From Micropterus salmoides (taxonomy: Eukaryota > Chordata > Actinopteri > Centrarchiformes > Centrarchidae): a stretch of 64,000 bases of DNA. Location: NCBI RefSeq assembly GCF_014851395.1, contig NW_024040596.1, positions 4,986,777 to 5,050,776 of the forward strand, in the 5' to 3' direction. A model generated the notes under the pieces. The model was given only the letters and a program-made list of their open reading frames with translations, was not told the DNA's origin and searched no databases. This document shows positions 46,650 through 56,960 of this stretch, piece after piece. The translations under genes were made by a program, and so were the position numbers. Numbering within the stretch: the first letter of the stretch is position 1; the number at the start of each line of letters is the position of its first letter.

Positions 46650-47400
46650 CAATGTAAACTCCCTCAGGATGTGCACGCTGTTGTTTGTTTATACTGTCAT
46701 GCAGATGAGCTAGAGTTATGCTAACGTTAGCAACATAGCATTTGGTGTGGTGTAGACAGCTGTGTATCACTATTAGGATCACTACTGTAAGCTCTCTAGG
46801 TAGTTAGAAGGGTCTGCACATGACAGTCATTACCTCCAGGTCAGGAGAGCAAGGGATGCATATGATCTTGCTGTTTGTACATCAGTCATTATGTACATAG
46901 ATGCAAAGTCCTCCTCTGCTCTTACCTGAGTCTCTGTTTTTGTCATGGTGATGGGTGGTGCTGCACGTCAGCTGTACAGCAACATCCATCAGCGGGTGTA
47001 GTCAGGTTTCTGTTATGATCATCACACAACATTTGCTAAAGTAGATATTTGCAGCTAATACTGGATGACGGATCTGGCGTTGGTGAGGATGCTCAGGAGC
47101 AGGGGTTTGCGTGCCTTATCCCCGCAATTAGGTGCTTCCGACATCCTTGCTATTGTTTCCTTCTCCATCTGCGCCACCTCCCAGACTCAACTACAATCCA
47201 GGGAGAGTCTTGCTGTTTCCCGCGGTATGTTGTTAGCTGTGCTTGAAGAGAGCGTGCCGAAGCATCCAGAGAGCAGAGCGGAAGACCAGAGCACGAGGAG
47301 AAGAGAAGAGAGCGGGCAACGTCGTGTGTCGCTCTTTTGTTGTCTGGGGCGTGGTTTCCTCAGGGGGCGTTTCCGGTTTCCCGAGGGACTGCCTTTCTAA
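46650..47400 (-). pseudogene. LINE endonuclease remnant
   Basis: The minus strand at about 46945-46790 reads RDSGKSRGGLCIYVHND, CTNSKIICIPCSPDLEVMTV and MCRPF, then LPRELTVVILIVIH (about 46805-46765). This is the RGGG.CIYVN..WC......CS.D.E.....CRPFYLPRE pattern of the apurinic-type endonuclease of Rex1/CR1-group LINEs. One internal stop follows HND. The 47000-47400 part has no clear motif but is the expected upstream region. The RT part of a similar element is at 44090-44641 on the same strand. Confidence 0.7.
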
Positions 47401-48389
47401 ACTTTTAATGTCTATAAAAGAAAAGAAAATCTATTTGCGCGTATTATAATCAAATATTTTCCACAATCAAACCTCAGTTGTACTGTTCTAAGTCAAGCAT
47501 TTGGTAACAGGAAACAATTGTCAAATTATTGGTCACGATGAGTGAGTGACATTTATACATTAACGGCATTTCCAACGATGGTATGTAATACTTATTTCGT
47601 CCGCTTGGGGGAGCTCAGGTTAAATGAGGAAAGCTTAGATTAATCCAAACAATGTTTCCTTAGGAACTGGGGAATTTAGTTATTTAGCCTTAAATTCAAG
47701 CCGGCAATTAACAGAGTATAGTATGACATTTCTTTATCATCATTTCTAAAGGAAATGTGTGAGAAAGTACTGTGAACAAGCATTGGTTACACATAAGACG
47801 AAGGAGTGTCCTAAATCTTGCTGAAAATAAAAACACAGCAAAAGTCGCTTATTTAGATTCTTTTCAGCAATAATATCAACAACAGATAGCAACAACATGG
47901 TAACATAACTACTCAAATAGAGGCAAACGTAATCAAGTAACTAAAAGATTTAATTAAACAGTTAATGCTTTGAGTCTTTGGAGACTGCAGTCTTTGTTTA
48001 TTTAAAGTTTGGCTGTCCTGGATTATGTCACACTTAGGCGTAAAGGGGGTATCCCTTTGATGGGGTAATGAAACTCAGAGCAAGGATAGTTGCCACGGTT
48101 GCATGTGTGGAGGGGCAGTTTAGGGTTTCCTGCCCCCCTCCAAGGAGAGTTCCGATAGGCTGATCGCTGGTTAATGTCCCTTTTGTCAGTTTAACAGTCA
48201 GGCACCGCGTTATCAGGCTGTCGGAATCAAAAGTGCCAGTTTTACTGGCTGCTCAGGAATAGCACTTAGAGAAAGTGACCTCCACCCCCATTCTGTTGGG
48301 GTCTCTTCTGCAGTCTGTCGAAAGTTGATCTTTAACCCCCCCTGCTCTCAGGGAGAGGGGAATAGTTTTGAGTAGTTCAAATTTATTTA
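47401..48389. other. No gene seen
   Basis: AT-rich to 48000, then mixed composition; nothing recognised. Confidence 0.45.
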
Positions 48390-49365
48390 ATATAAATGCA
48401 CAAATCCACACTGTTGTCCCACTACAATATGTACAAGAATCTTAGAAAGCACCTCACTGCGAAAGACTCCCTGATCCACATTGATTTCATCAAAAATTAT
48501 TCTTGAAAAAACTACTACTAAAACTACTTTGGGGGGGTCAGAATAGCAGGTGACCCTCCAGAGTCCTTGATCTGGCAAACCAGGCCCCAATGCCCAGTAG
48601 AAGGCATGCCCCACTAGCTATATGAGCTTATTTTCACCCTATTCTTCAGTTCCTGGAAAAGGAAAACCCGAGGACCTGCCACCCAAAACAAAAACACTTT
48701 AACATGATATCCATACCAGAGGGATTTCTCGGCAGTGACATGGAAATTCTTCGAAGCAAGCCATGAAAAGAGTGCATCAGGTGGCGTGGGGGCTGCACTG
48801 AAGATAACAGCTGACATATTAGTTCATCAATGAAAAGATATCCCTGATGCATTTGCAAAAGGATACAATCAAAGTGAAACTCTAAACTATGTGAGTGAGG
48901 ATGAAGTTGAGAAGAAGGATGAATGTTTAAATCAAGTGTCCCTGTTCAACATTAAAGGCACCATGAAAATGCATAAAGTCCTCAGCGTTTCTCTCACAAC
49001 CCTTATGTACAGGGACATCAGCTGTTTCTGCCTGGCTGCTGGGGGGTAGTTTGATTGTCCATGCCACAGTCTAGAGGAGGTTACTCTTGTAGCTATGGAT
49101 GCAATCGATCAAACAGGGACGTAATGTCATCAAACAGCATCACAGTGGGTAGTGGTTTGTTGTGCAGTACAATGATGAGCCTTACCATGGCATCATCCTG
49201 CAGGTGGAGGAACAACAAAGTAAAAGTCAAATTCATGCATCGCAACAGAGTGAATACGCTCTTCTGGCCAAGCCCTAGTAATGATGTTAACTGGTACAGA
49301 GATTACCAGATCATGTGCCTGATTCCAGAGACCCTGGAACTGAAAAAGTGTTAAGTTCAGATCAG
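48390..49365 (+). pseudogene. Broken frame of an uncharacterised, transposon-type fish protein
   Basis: Plus-strand blocks in order across several frames: LRKHLTAKDSLIHIDFIKNY (about 48433-48500), a gap, GPATQNKN (48672-48695), WKFFEASHEKSASGGVGAAL (48741-48800), KDIPDAFAKGYN, LNYVSEDEVEKKD (to about 48920), TMKMHKVLSVSLTTLMYRDI then SCFC (48961-49033), VQYNDEPYHGIILQVEEQ (about 49163-49216) and VKFMHRNRVNTLFWPS...VNWYRDYQI (49224-49307). I recall this order, including a D.SEN.SCKY block, an SDGP.TQYRNK block and a Y.G...PG.I domain, from repeated uncharacterised teleost proteins; that memory is unverified. Conserved Asp residues in the first two blocks could belong to a nuclease fold. Frameshifts, an in-frame stop after ADILVHQ and others show decay. 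Confidence 0.55.
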
Positions 49366-49870
49366 CAGTTCTGGAGCCTATATAATTTCATGTCAGGCAT
49401 GAACTGCAAATAAAAAGACATCATTCAATCACTATTTCAAAAAAAACCTGATTAAAATAAATCCGATAATCTCCTGATTTATTGCATTAATGTTATTCTT
49501 CTTTGATTCTGACTACATGTGCTGATGAAATTGAGAAATAATATTTCATAAAAGCCTTTAATATTGCCAAAGGTGTAGGAAGGTAACACAAGTGACAAAA
49601 AGGCGGTACATGCAGTCTTTCAATAAATGTACAAAAAATATTTAAAAAATCATTAAGCTGTCATTTATGTATATTCATAAAGTCAATGAGTTATGTAATA
49701 GCGTGGTCTAAGTTTAAATGTTTGAAAAAGAAATACAATTTAAGACATCTTTCCCAAAGCGCACATTTGTGTAGAATGGCTCGTTTACTAGCAGACAAAA
49801 CGTGTTACATTAATCATGTCATATTGCTAGCTATATCATGTATTTTTTGCTATAACCCACTCTGTTCAGC
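49366..49870. other. No gene seen
   Basis: AT-rich sequence between the protein remnant and family X copy 2. Confidence 0.45.
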
Positions 49871-49959
49871 TGCATGATGAGGTCTGTGGTGTACAGGCTG
49901 CTACTAGTATGGGAGGTAGCCTGGAGCCACTACAGCACTGTGCCCTGCTGCCGTCAATT

Positions 49960-50215
49960 CAAAATAGAGAACAGTGACTTTGCCGGGCGGTTGCTTTCTG
50001 TAAGCACCTTTATTGTCAAGGGAATCATCCACTCCATCATAATGGTGGGGAAGGGTCGTGGAGGACACGACCACCCTATAGTGAAGAGGTACTGCTTCCT
50101 CACAGGCATTAATGTAGCTCAGAGACTGGACTGTGGTTACCTCCATATGTTACTCTCTCCTGTGAATATTTAAAGCCAAATATAACATGTCATATCAAAA
50201 AGTGAAACAATTTAT
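49960..50215. repeat. Unclassified dispersed family X, copy 2
   Basis: Shares CATCCACTCCATCATAATGG (50026-50045) and downstream tracts with 37516-37850; CACCTTTATTGTCAAGG precedes it. Frames on both strands across it (99 and 80 codons) have no recognisable domain. Confidence 0.5.
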
Positions 50216-50639
50216 TAATTTTAATAACCCGTCTGGGGCTTTGGTTAGTTTGTAAAATTTATCCTTCACCTCCTAATTTTCCCAGACTACGGGGAAAAGT
50301 ATTTGCACTCACTGCCATTACACCATATTATGGTAATCATTTTCCAAAGTGGATGCTGGGTCAGGGTACAACATATATGATTTACACAGCCTGTACTATG
50401 AAGGGTGTGTAGTTATAGTCATTGGTCATGCAAAAGTACGTGCAAATCTGTGCTCCACAGGGAGCAGTGGTCAAACCTATAGAACCCATTAGTAGTTGTA
50501 AGGTGATGCTTGTGTGAGATACAACTGAAAGCAGCATAACATTTAAAGCAATCCTAATGCCTTCTAATATGGTAATAGATTTTCATTAGCTATGAGGAGT
50601 TGATAATGTATGCATTAGTGAAGCACTCGTTGCATGTAA

Positions 50640-50715
50640 TTTCTTTATTGTGGGGCACTTTGAGCCCCATTCCTCTTTGAAAGGTGCTATACAATAAAGT
50701 TATTGTTATTTATTA
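50640..50715 (+). repeat. LINE/SINE 3' tail
   Basis: GGGGCACTTTGAGCCCCATT ... GAAAGGTGCTATACAATAAA followed by GTTATTGTTATTTATTATTA is the usual 3' end of fish LINEs and their SINE partners. The body upstream is not recognisable. Confidence 0.55.
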
Positions 50716-51136
50716 TTATCGGTTATGTTACACTGCTGGGGGAACAGTTAGAATAGAATAGCCAGTTGACAAGGCACCATCTTCTTCAGACTTCATAAAA
50801 GAAGATCAGCAAAAACATGGTTCTGAAGATCCTTTGGAGAATTAGGGAGCAATTATGGAAAGAGAACAGTTCTGCTTTTGAAAGTGATGTACACCCCATT
50901 GTTTCAAACAGTTGAGTGGTGATATGGAGAGGTGAGCGAATGACAGATATTTAGTATAGGGAGATTTATGAGGAGAGATGAGCAGATGTTGAAGGCAACT
51001 GCCCCCCTCAACATTGTGAGTACCACCACTAACAAACTCCTCCGGGTGTGAGAGGCCTACTCAACTGGTCGCTCAATGGATCCATTACCAGGGCATTAAG
51101 CATGCAAGACGAGAACAGTAAAACACATGGGATTTG

Positions 51137-51163
51137 TGTATGTGTGTGTGTGTGTGTGTGTGT
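51137..51163. repeat. (TG)n microsatellite
   Basis: Nearly pure TG repeat, about 12 units. Confidence 0.9.
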
Positions 51164-52024
51164 TAGTCTTTCTGTGTATCTGTTTCTGTATATTGGTTGG
51201 TATATATAATACTATATATGAATATATGTGGCAAAGTATTAAGTTCATCCAAATCTGTTGGAAGCCAAACATTGTGCCAGATTATGACATATAACTATTT
51301 GGTCCTGCCCCTGTCCAAGAGCTTTGTAATATTCCTCTTTAAACACTGGGGAAAGGTCACTAATAGCCTTTGACACGTGAATGTGCATGCACACACACAA
51401 AGCCCCAAGTGTGGACACAAATGTGTGGATGCATTCACACACACATACGCACACACGTAATTTCAAAGGGGATGACACAAGCCAAGGGCCTTATAGAGAC
51501 CAAAGTGTCTGTCTAATGGAAAAACCATTTTCTTAAGTACTTTGTTGCACCATCTGCATTATTTGCACAGTAATTGCTTCCGTAGTCTGCAGGTTAGAAT
51601 TTGCAACCTCCAGGGCAGTGTAAATAATGGGGAAATGATAATAGTCTTTTATCTCTGAAAATGCACAAGTGTGTGTGGTTTTAATGAAAATCAATGTTAT
51701 ATTAGGCATCACAGTTTTTTATAAATGGTAACACATTTCTCCATACTGAGTTCACTTTTTCTATTCAGACAGTTCTCTTTACCGACATGCAGCTCAGCAC
51801 AAGAATCCATTTCACATTCAAAATGCACTAATGCAATTATGTCACAGACATGAATCAGAAATCCTGCAATATGCTGTATTCTAGTAATTCCAAGTTCACA
51901 AAATGAATATGGAGTAATTCAATAATTGTAATGAAGTACAAAACATAACCACTATATACTTGTACTAGGACAGCTACAGATATAGAAATACAACAGTACT
52001 AGTCAACCCTGTCTTTTAACACAT

Positions 52025-52340
52025 TATCATCTGTAATCACACCTTATGTCTTCTCTTGCATTACACCTGGGAAATAATCTTTTTGTATGTCTGATCTATC
52101 CCTAGAAATCTTCTGCAGATACTCCTGGATGTCCAGACATCCAGTGTTTATGGAATCCAGAGAGACATCTGATCATGTGGCTCATAAATTTTCCACCTCC
52201 GTGAGGTGAAGATTTCCTCTATGGGGTTGAGGAATGCAGAGTAAGGTGGAAGGGTAAGTGACACCCTCCTAGGATGGGCTGTAAACCACTCTGTGACTGG
52301 AGAGGTGCTGAAACATCGTCCCATAAAATTACAAAACATT
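52025..52340 (-). pseudogene. IS630/Tc1-type transposase, C-terminal remnant
   Basis: The minus strand reads FTAHPRRVSLTLPPYSAFLN then PIEEIFTSRRWKIYEPHDQM (about 52281-52164), the LPPYSPFLNPIE(E) block holding the catalytic glutamate of the DDE domain. It continues in another frame with GCLDIQEYLQKISRDRSDIQ and KDYFPGVM (about 52142-52060). The two aspartate boxes are absent. I see no terminal repeats. It is a different family from those at 21.6 and 44.6 kb. Confidence 0.75.
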
Positions 52341-53683
52341 CTGACTCACCTGTTCTCTTTCCAGTCTTTCATAGAGGCCACCTAGAAATGAAAATGGGTT
52401 CTCAGTGTCCCTGTTAGAAGTTTATGGATTTTTATTTTTAAGTAAATGTAGATGTAGCAGAATGTAGAAAATAGCAGTCTAATTTACATACATTTGTGTT
52501 AGGTTGCTTTTGAATGTAAATTTTATAATAGCATGTAAACATGTGCAAAATGGACAGTGCATACACAGGGTCTGGGTAGTGGTTCCATAATCCATGTTGT
52601 CTCCTGTTGTGCTGACTGTATTACAATAAGAAATGTGTTACCAATTCTAAAAAAAAACTGGAATGTTTTGCAGATTTGAACTTTTCATCCTCTTCTCTTT
52701 CGTGTCCACTTTCAGTACACTTTGACATTATGGAAACCATAAGTGCAATTTTGTGGACACTTTCAACCAAAGTGACTGAGTGAAGTGCTCTTATTCATTT
52801 GCCATACCAGGCAGCCATCCAGAGAGCCATGTAAATCTTATGACCATATGTTGGCAAGTCTAAAAGCATGTTGGCAAATCTAAAAGCTTAAGCGTGTTAT
52901 GAAATCAGTTCCAAATGTACAAACTATCCACAGTGTCTGTTGGCAAAAAGATTACATTTAGTAATCGGAGATGAGTATAATCTTCAGCTGGAAATATTCT
53001 TAATTGAAGACATCTTGGGCCTGGGTGATATGAATCCCACCCAGGCCATCTCCATTCCATCAAATCCAACAGAATGCTATAGTTGTGACGCACTGGAATA
53101 GGAGATGTTGGAGTAATCCAATAAAGGCATTAGTGTACCATTAGGAGGACGCTTCCTGGCTTTGGAGGGACACACAGAGCCTTGTTTAGCCTAATAGAGC
53201 GTCCCTGTTAGCGTTTATTTATGGCAGCAAGATGTCAAACCACTTAGAGCTGGAATGTTGCCTGTCCATTAAGGCTGCTGTCCAATGGCAAGCCTTAGAA
53301 AGAAAATCTTAGGGCTTGGCTTTTGTCCAATCATCTTGTCTGTACCCCTTTTAAAAATATATTGCCTTGGACTTTTCAACCAGCAAAAAAAGATGTGTAA
53401 CTTAAACTTTCATACTTGCAGCATACCTGCTTTTCTAAATAAAAAAGCAGTAAGAATGTGGAATGCCCACAGAAGCAGAACACAAAAGTGCTCACAGGCT
53501 CGACTTACAGAAGATCCCCTACACTACTTGTTGCTGAAGAAAGTTCTTACTGTAACCTGTTACTGCCCAACATGGGTTTGACCAAAATCAAATTAAACTA
53601 TGTCAGTCTGAATGGGCTTTCAGTGAACAAGTCCACCAAACTTTAGTTGTTTTCACAAATACAACCACACACAAACACAATTT
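52341..53683. other. No gene seen; conserved-element-like patch
   Basis: 53110-53290 is repeat-free with homeobox-like words (GTAATCCAATAAAG, CCATTAGG, TTATTTATGG, CCATTAAGG). A 98-codon plus-strand frame at 53285-53581 shows no domain. Confidence 0.4.
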
Positions 53684-53880
53684 ACGGTGCAGTGATTGGC
53701 ACTGTTGCCTCACAACAAGACGGTTCTAGGCAATTCTGGTAAATGCAAGATGGGGCAGCCTAATTTAGTGGTCCAGACATAAAATTGTCAGTCCTCTGTC
53801 CAACCCTGCTAGGGAGTACCCCGCCTCTTGCCCAATGTCAGCTAAAGGATAGACAGTTATAGCTAATGGATGAAATAATC
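53684..53880 (+). repeat. RTE/SINE-type repeat with central deletion
   Basis: The start GGTGCAGTGATTGGCACTGT then TGCCTCACAACAAGACGGTT is the 5' part, and GTACCCCGCCTCTTGCCCAA then TGTCAGCT is the 3' part, of a teleost repeat whose normal body between them is a few hundred bases. It ends at AATGGATGAAAT. The remaining tail (GGGATTGGCTCCAGCC) occurs at 45.6 kb. Confidence 0.65.
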
Positions 53881-56351
53881 AAAATATCTACAGTCAGTCA
53901 TTGTAGAGAGACAGATGAACTTGCAGTACTGTTGACAGATTATAATACATGCAAGAATATGTAATTCATGCCAGATGAAAATAATATTTGTTAATTCCAA
54001 GCTAATTTCTAGCTTTATTTACTTGACATGTCTAGCAGACGAAAACAATGAGGCTACCTACTGGTTCTATTCAGAACCCCCTTCTAACTGATAAAGCTCT
54101 TGTCAGCAACTACATCAGAACACTTCCTTCTTTGCTTCACTGATTGTCTGGCTTGTTTGATTTTGACACACTGCTCTTTACTTTGATGTCATCATGCATA
54201 GAGGAATGAGTAGCCTTGAGAGCTGAGATGAGCTTGTGTAATGCCAATCTTTGGTGTGCCTGTGATATCTGCAGGATGGCCTTGTCATACACTAATGCAG
54301 AGCATCTACCATTGGTAGATTTTAAGTAAACTCACAGAAGCTGTGGGGATCAAATTACTGTCAGTTGAAATTCAAGGGCAGTCAAGAGAGAGGTTATTTT
54401 GTACACAAAGCCTGCTAGTCAAATCATACACCAAATTCAAGGTAAGATTTTTATGTGAAAGAAACAACACAGATTTAGAGTTTTATTTCAATTTTTGATG
54501 GTTGTGATTGTGGGTAACAATGCACGTAGGGAAAACCTTAAACTGCTTAAAAATATCGGCTGTGGCCTGTTATCTGTTTTCCTTTAAGGGATTTCACAAA
54601 ACTGAAACCTCATCTGTGTGCAATAATAGAAAAGCTGGCGCAAGTTAACAAAGTCAGAAGAAACACATTTTTAAAAAGCAAAATTTAATATGAATGGTTG
54701 GTGTACACAACACAGACACTAAGACCACAACATAACACGCAATTATGTGTTCTATGTGCTCTGTAAAGCCTACCTCATATAATTTTGTGTGCATCCCAGC
54801 GTTGCTTCCTTGTGTTTTGTGTTTATTGACCACCTGTCTACTGAACCTGTTTTTGGGCAAGTAAAATACCACAACTTTAATGCCTACCCTTTCACCAGTC
54901 ATTACAATATCATAGTTACATACTGATTAGTTTAGGGAAAAGAAAATATCTCATCCTCCCAACAAGAATACAGCTACCATGAGCCGTTATCATGTCAGGT
55001 TAAATGAATGAAGTAACAGGTTACAAGAGTGCCCTCATATTCCCATAGTTCCTTTCCTCTTAGTTCACTGTCAATCTGTTGATATGCTTAAGTGTGAACT
55101 ATGTTTTTTCAACAATCAACACTGATCAGCGTCACTTTTTTCCCCAAATCATATAGAGGAATGTCTTTCTGAACCCGTATGGAAATGGTGTGTCTTTAAT
55201 TATGCCCACGGCAAGTCAGTGAGCATATGAATAAGGATATCAGCCTCAACAAGGCTCAAGAGGCTAGAGCAGTGATCCATCAATATCAGATTTAAAATTG
55301 GAGAAACGTTTGTGTGTCACAAGGGGGCCGGACCAATGGGCTACTTGATAAATGGGCCGTCTTGGTGATTGATGGTCAAGGGGGAGCGGTCAGCGGGAAA
55401 GTTATGTCTCACCATGTCAATATCAGGTTGTTTGCCTCTTATACATATAGGGATGCCAGAAAAAGTGTGCACTAAGTACTCTTGACATGACCATTTTATT
55501 TTTTGTAGGTTAGACCTACAGTCAACATCTTGACCCTTATTCAAACTGCTGTTTCACAACAGCAAGAGGACAGAGCATCCAATAATTGCTCTATTCAGAC
55601 CATGGTCCATGGTAAATGTTTTCGTCGATAAACCAAAAGCATATATTTTAAACCAAGGGTGCATGCTCCATATCTGGCACAATCAAGGAAATGGACACAC
55701 ATCTAGTTGTAATAAATGGCCTTCCTGATTAGCTTTAGTTAGGGGCATTTACACTGTCATTTGACATTCTCAACATTTAATACAATCCCATGAATCTAGA
55801 ACAGCAAGACATTATGGGAAGGCTTTATCATAGGGAGGGTTGTAAATCAGGAACCTGAAACTCCATTAGCAATTCCAACCAGCAGGGAAGCCTGTGTGAT
55901 TACTGTGGGAACGGTTGCTCTCTACTTGCTGATAATGATGACTCATTCAGATGCTGGCTACCTAACAATGCTGACAATGAATCACAAAATGAAGCGTGTG
56001 ATGGAACTCTCTCACTAGTGTATCCTATGATGACTGACAATGGTGGTGACTGTAAGTGATAAATATGGAAATCAGGGTTCACAGACGTGTATGAAAAAAT
56101 GTGCACATCTGCAAATCAGTATGTGCATTCATACAGTGAGAGTTGCACACTAAAATTTTTAAACAGTCTATGTTCAGTAGCAAGTGTAGGGCTTTTTCAC
56201 ACGGGAGGTGATTTACGTAACTTGTAATAAATTTTCAATGAGAGGCCAGCGTGTAGGAAGGGAGGCGTGGGTATTCTGACAGGCGGAGCCGTTGCGTTCC
56301 TGTCAGACTGTTACGGTCGCGCTCACCTCACACACACACCCACCCGCTGCC
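53881..56351. other. No gene seen
   Basis: Single-copy-looking sequence; 55180-55330 and 55715-55910 are repeat-poor and could contain regulatory elements. Frames are short and domain-free. Confidence 0.45.
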
Positions 56352-56746
56352 AAAATCATTGGAAGTGAGACTGATCCTTGCTTTATGTGAGTTTCCAGAA
56401 TCTATTACTGATGTCCTGATAACTGCTAAACAGTTATCAGGACATCAACAGGAGGGAATTCACACGGCAGAGTATCTACGCAAAACTAGATGATGGCCTA
56501 TCAGGTAAGCTGTAGCCTATTTTGTTGTCACTGCTTGTTTGGGTGGGTGATTTGCAGGCTGATCAACACCCCGCCCCCTCCTGTGACCCATAGTTTGACT
56601 GGATGTGTATTCAGAGCCAGTGAGCAGCGGACTTTCAAATTAATAATAATAATCATAAAACTGCATTAACATGAGGTAAAACAATTGTCGGCGTTAATTA
56701 ATTAATGCGTTAATGTGATGATAATGTGTTAACTTGCCCAGCTCTA
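56352..56746 (+). mobile_element. Dispersed CAGCCCTA-ended family, copy 2
   Basis: Carries all blocks listed for 24104-24608 and ends GCCCAGCTCTA at 56746, with an extra short segment (TAATGTGATGATAATGTG) before the end. It holds a complete hairpin (56409-56447) whose left arm is missing from copy 1. A TAGGGCT at about 56189 could be the left end, but its flanks do not match those of the right end. Confidence 0.6.
56409..56447. repeat. Perfect 17-bp hairpin, 5-nt loop
   Basis: TGATGTCCTGATAACTG (56409-56425) and CAGTTATCAGGACATCA (56431-56447) are exact reverse complements around CTAAA. Confidence 0.95.
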
Positions 56747-56903
56747 ATATTTTCTCAACCCAAACATTTCAACATTTTTCTAGCACAAACTCAAGTCAAT
56801 AACTGCAACTGCTTGAATCTGTATATTCGCTCAGTTCTGAAGGACTATGATTTAACAGTTTGAGTCAATCACAGAGGCTATATTATGTCTAGCTTTGGTT
56901 GTA

Positions 56904-56960
56904 ATAATAATAATGCATTACATTTATATAGCACTTTATCATATTCACTCAGAGTGAATT
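56904..56960 (-). repeat. LINE/SINE 3' tail, antisense
   Basis: AATAATAATAATGCATTACA then TTTATATAGCACTTTATC is the inverted end of the common ...GCTATATAAATGTAATG tail. Confidence 0.5.

Larger units (their letters stand above)
50216..52020. other. No gene seen
   Basis: Contains a LINE/SINE tail at 50640-50715, a (TG)n run at 51137-51163, and CA-rich patches at 51387-51455. Confidence 0.5.

Noticed and set aside
50390..50410. Second copy of the 2133 TIR-element end (CCTGTACTATGAAGGG)
   Set aside because: Similarity covers only about 15 bases, with no partner end or subterminal repeats nearby.
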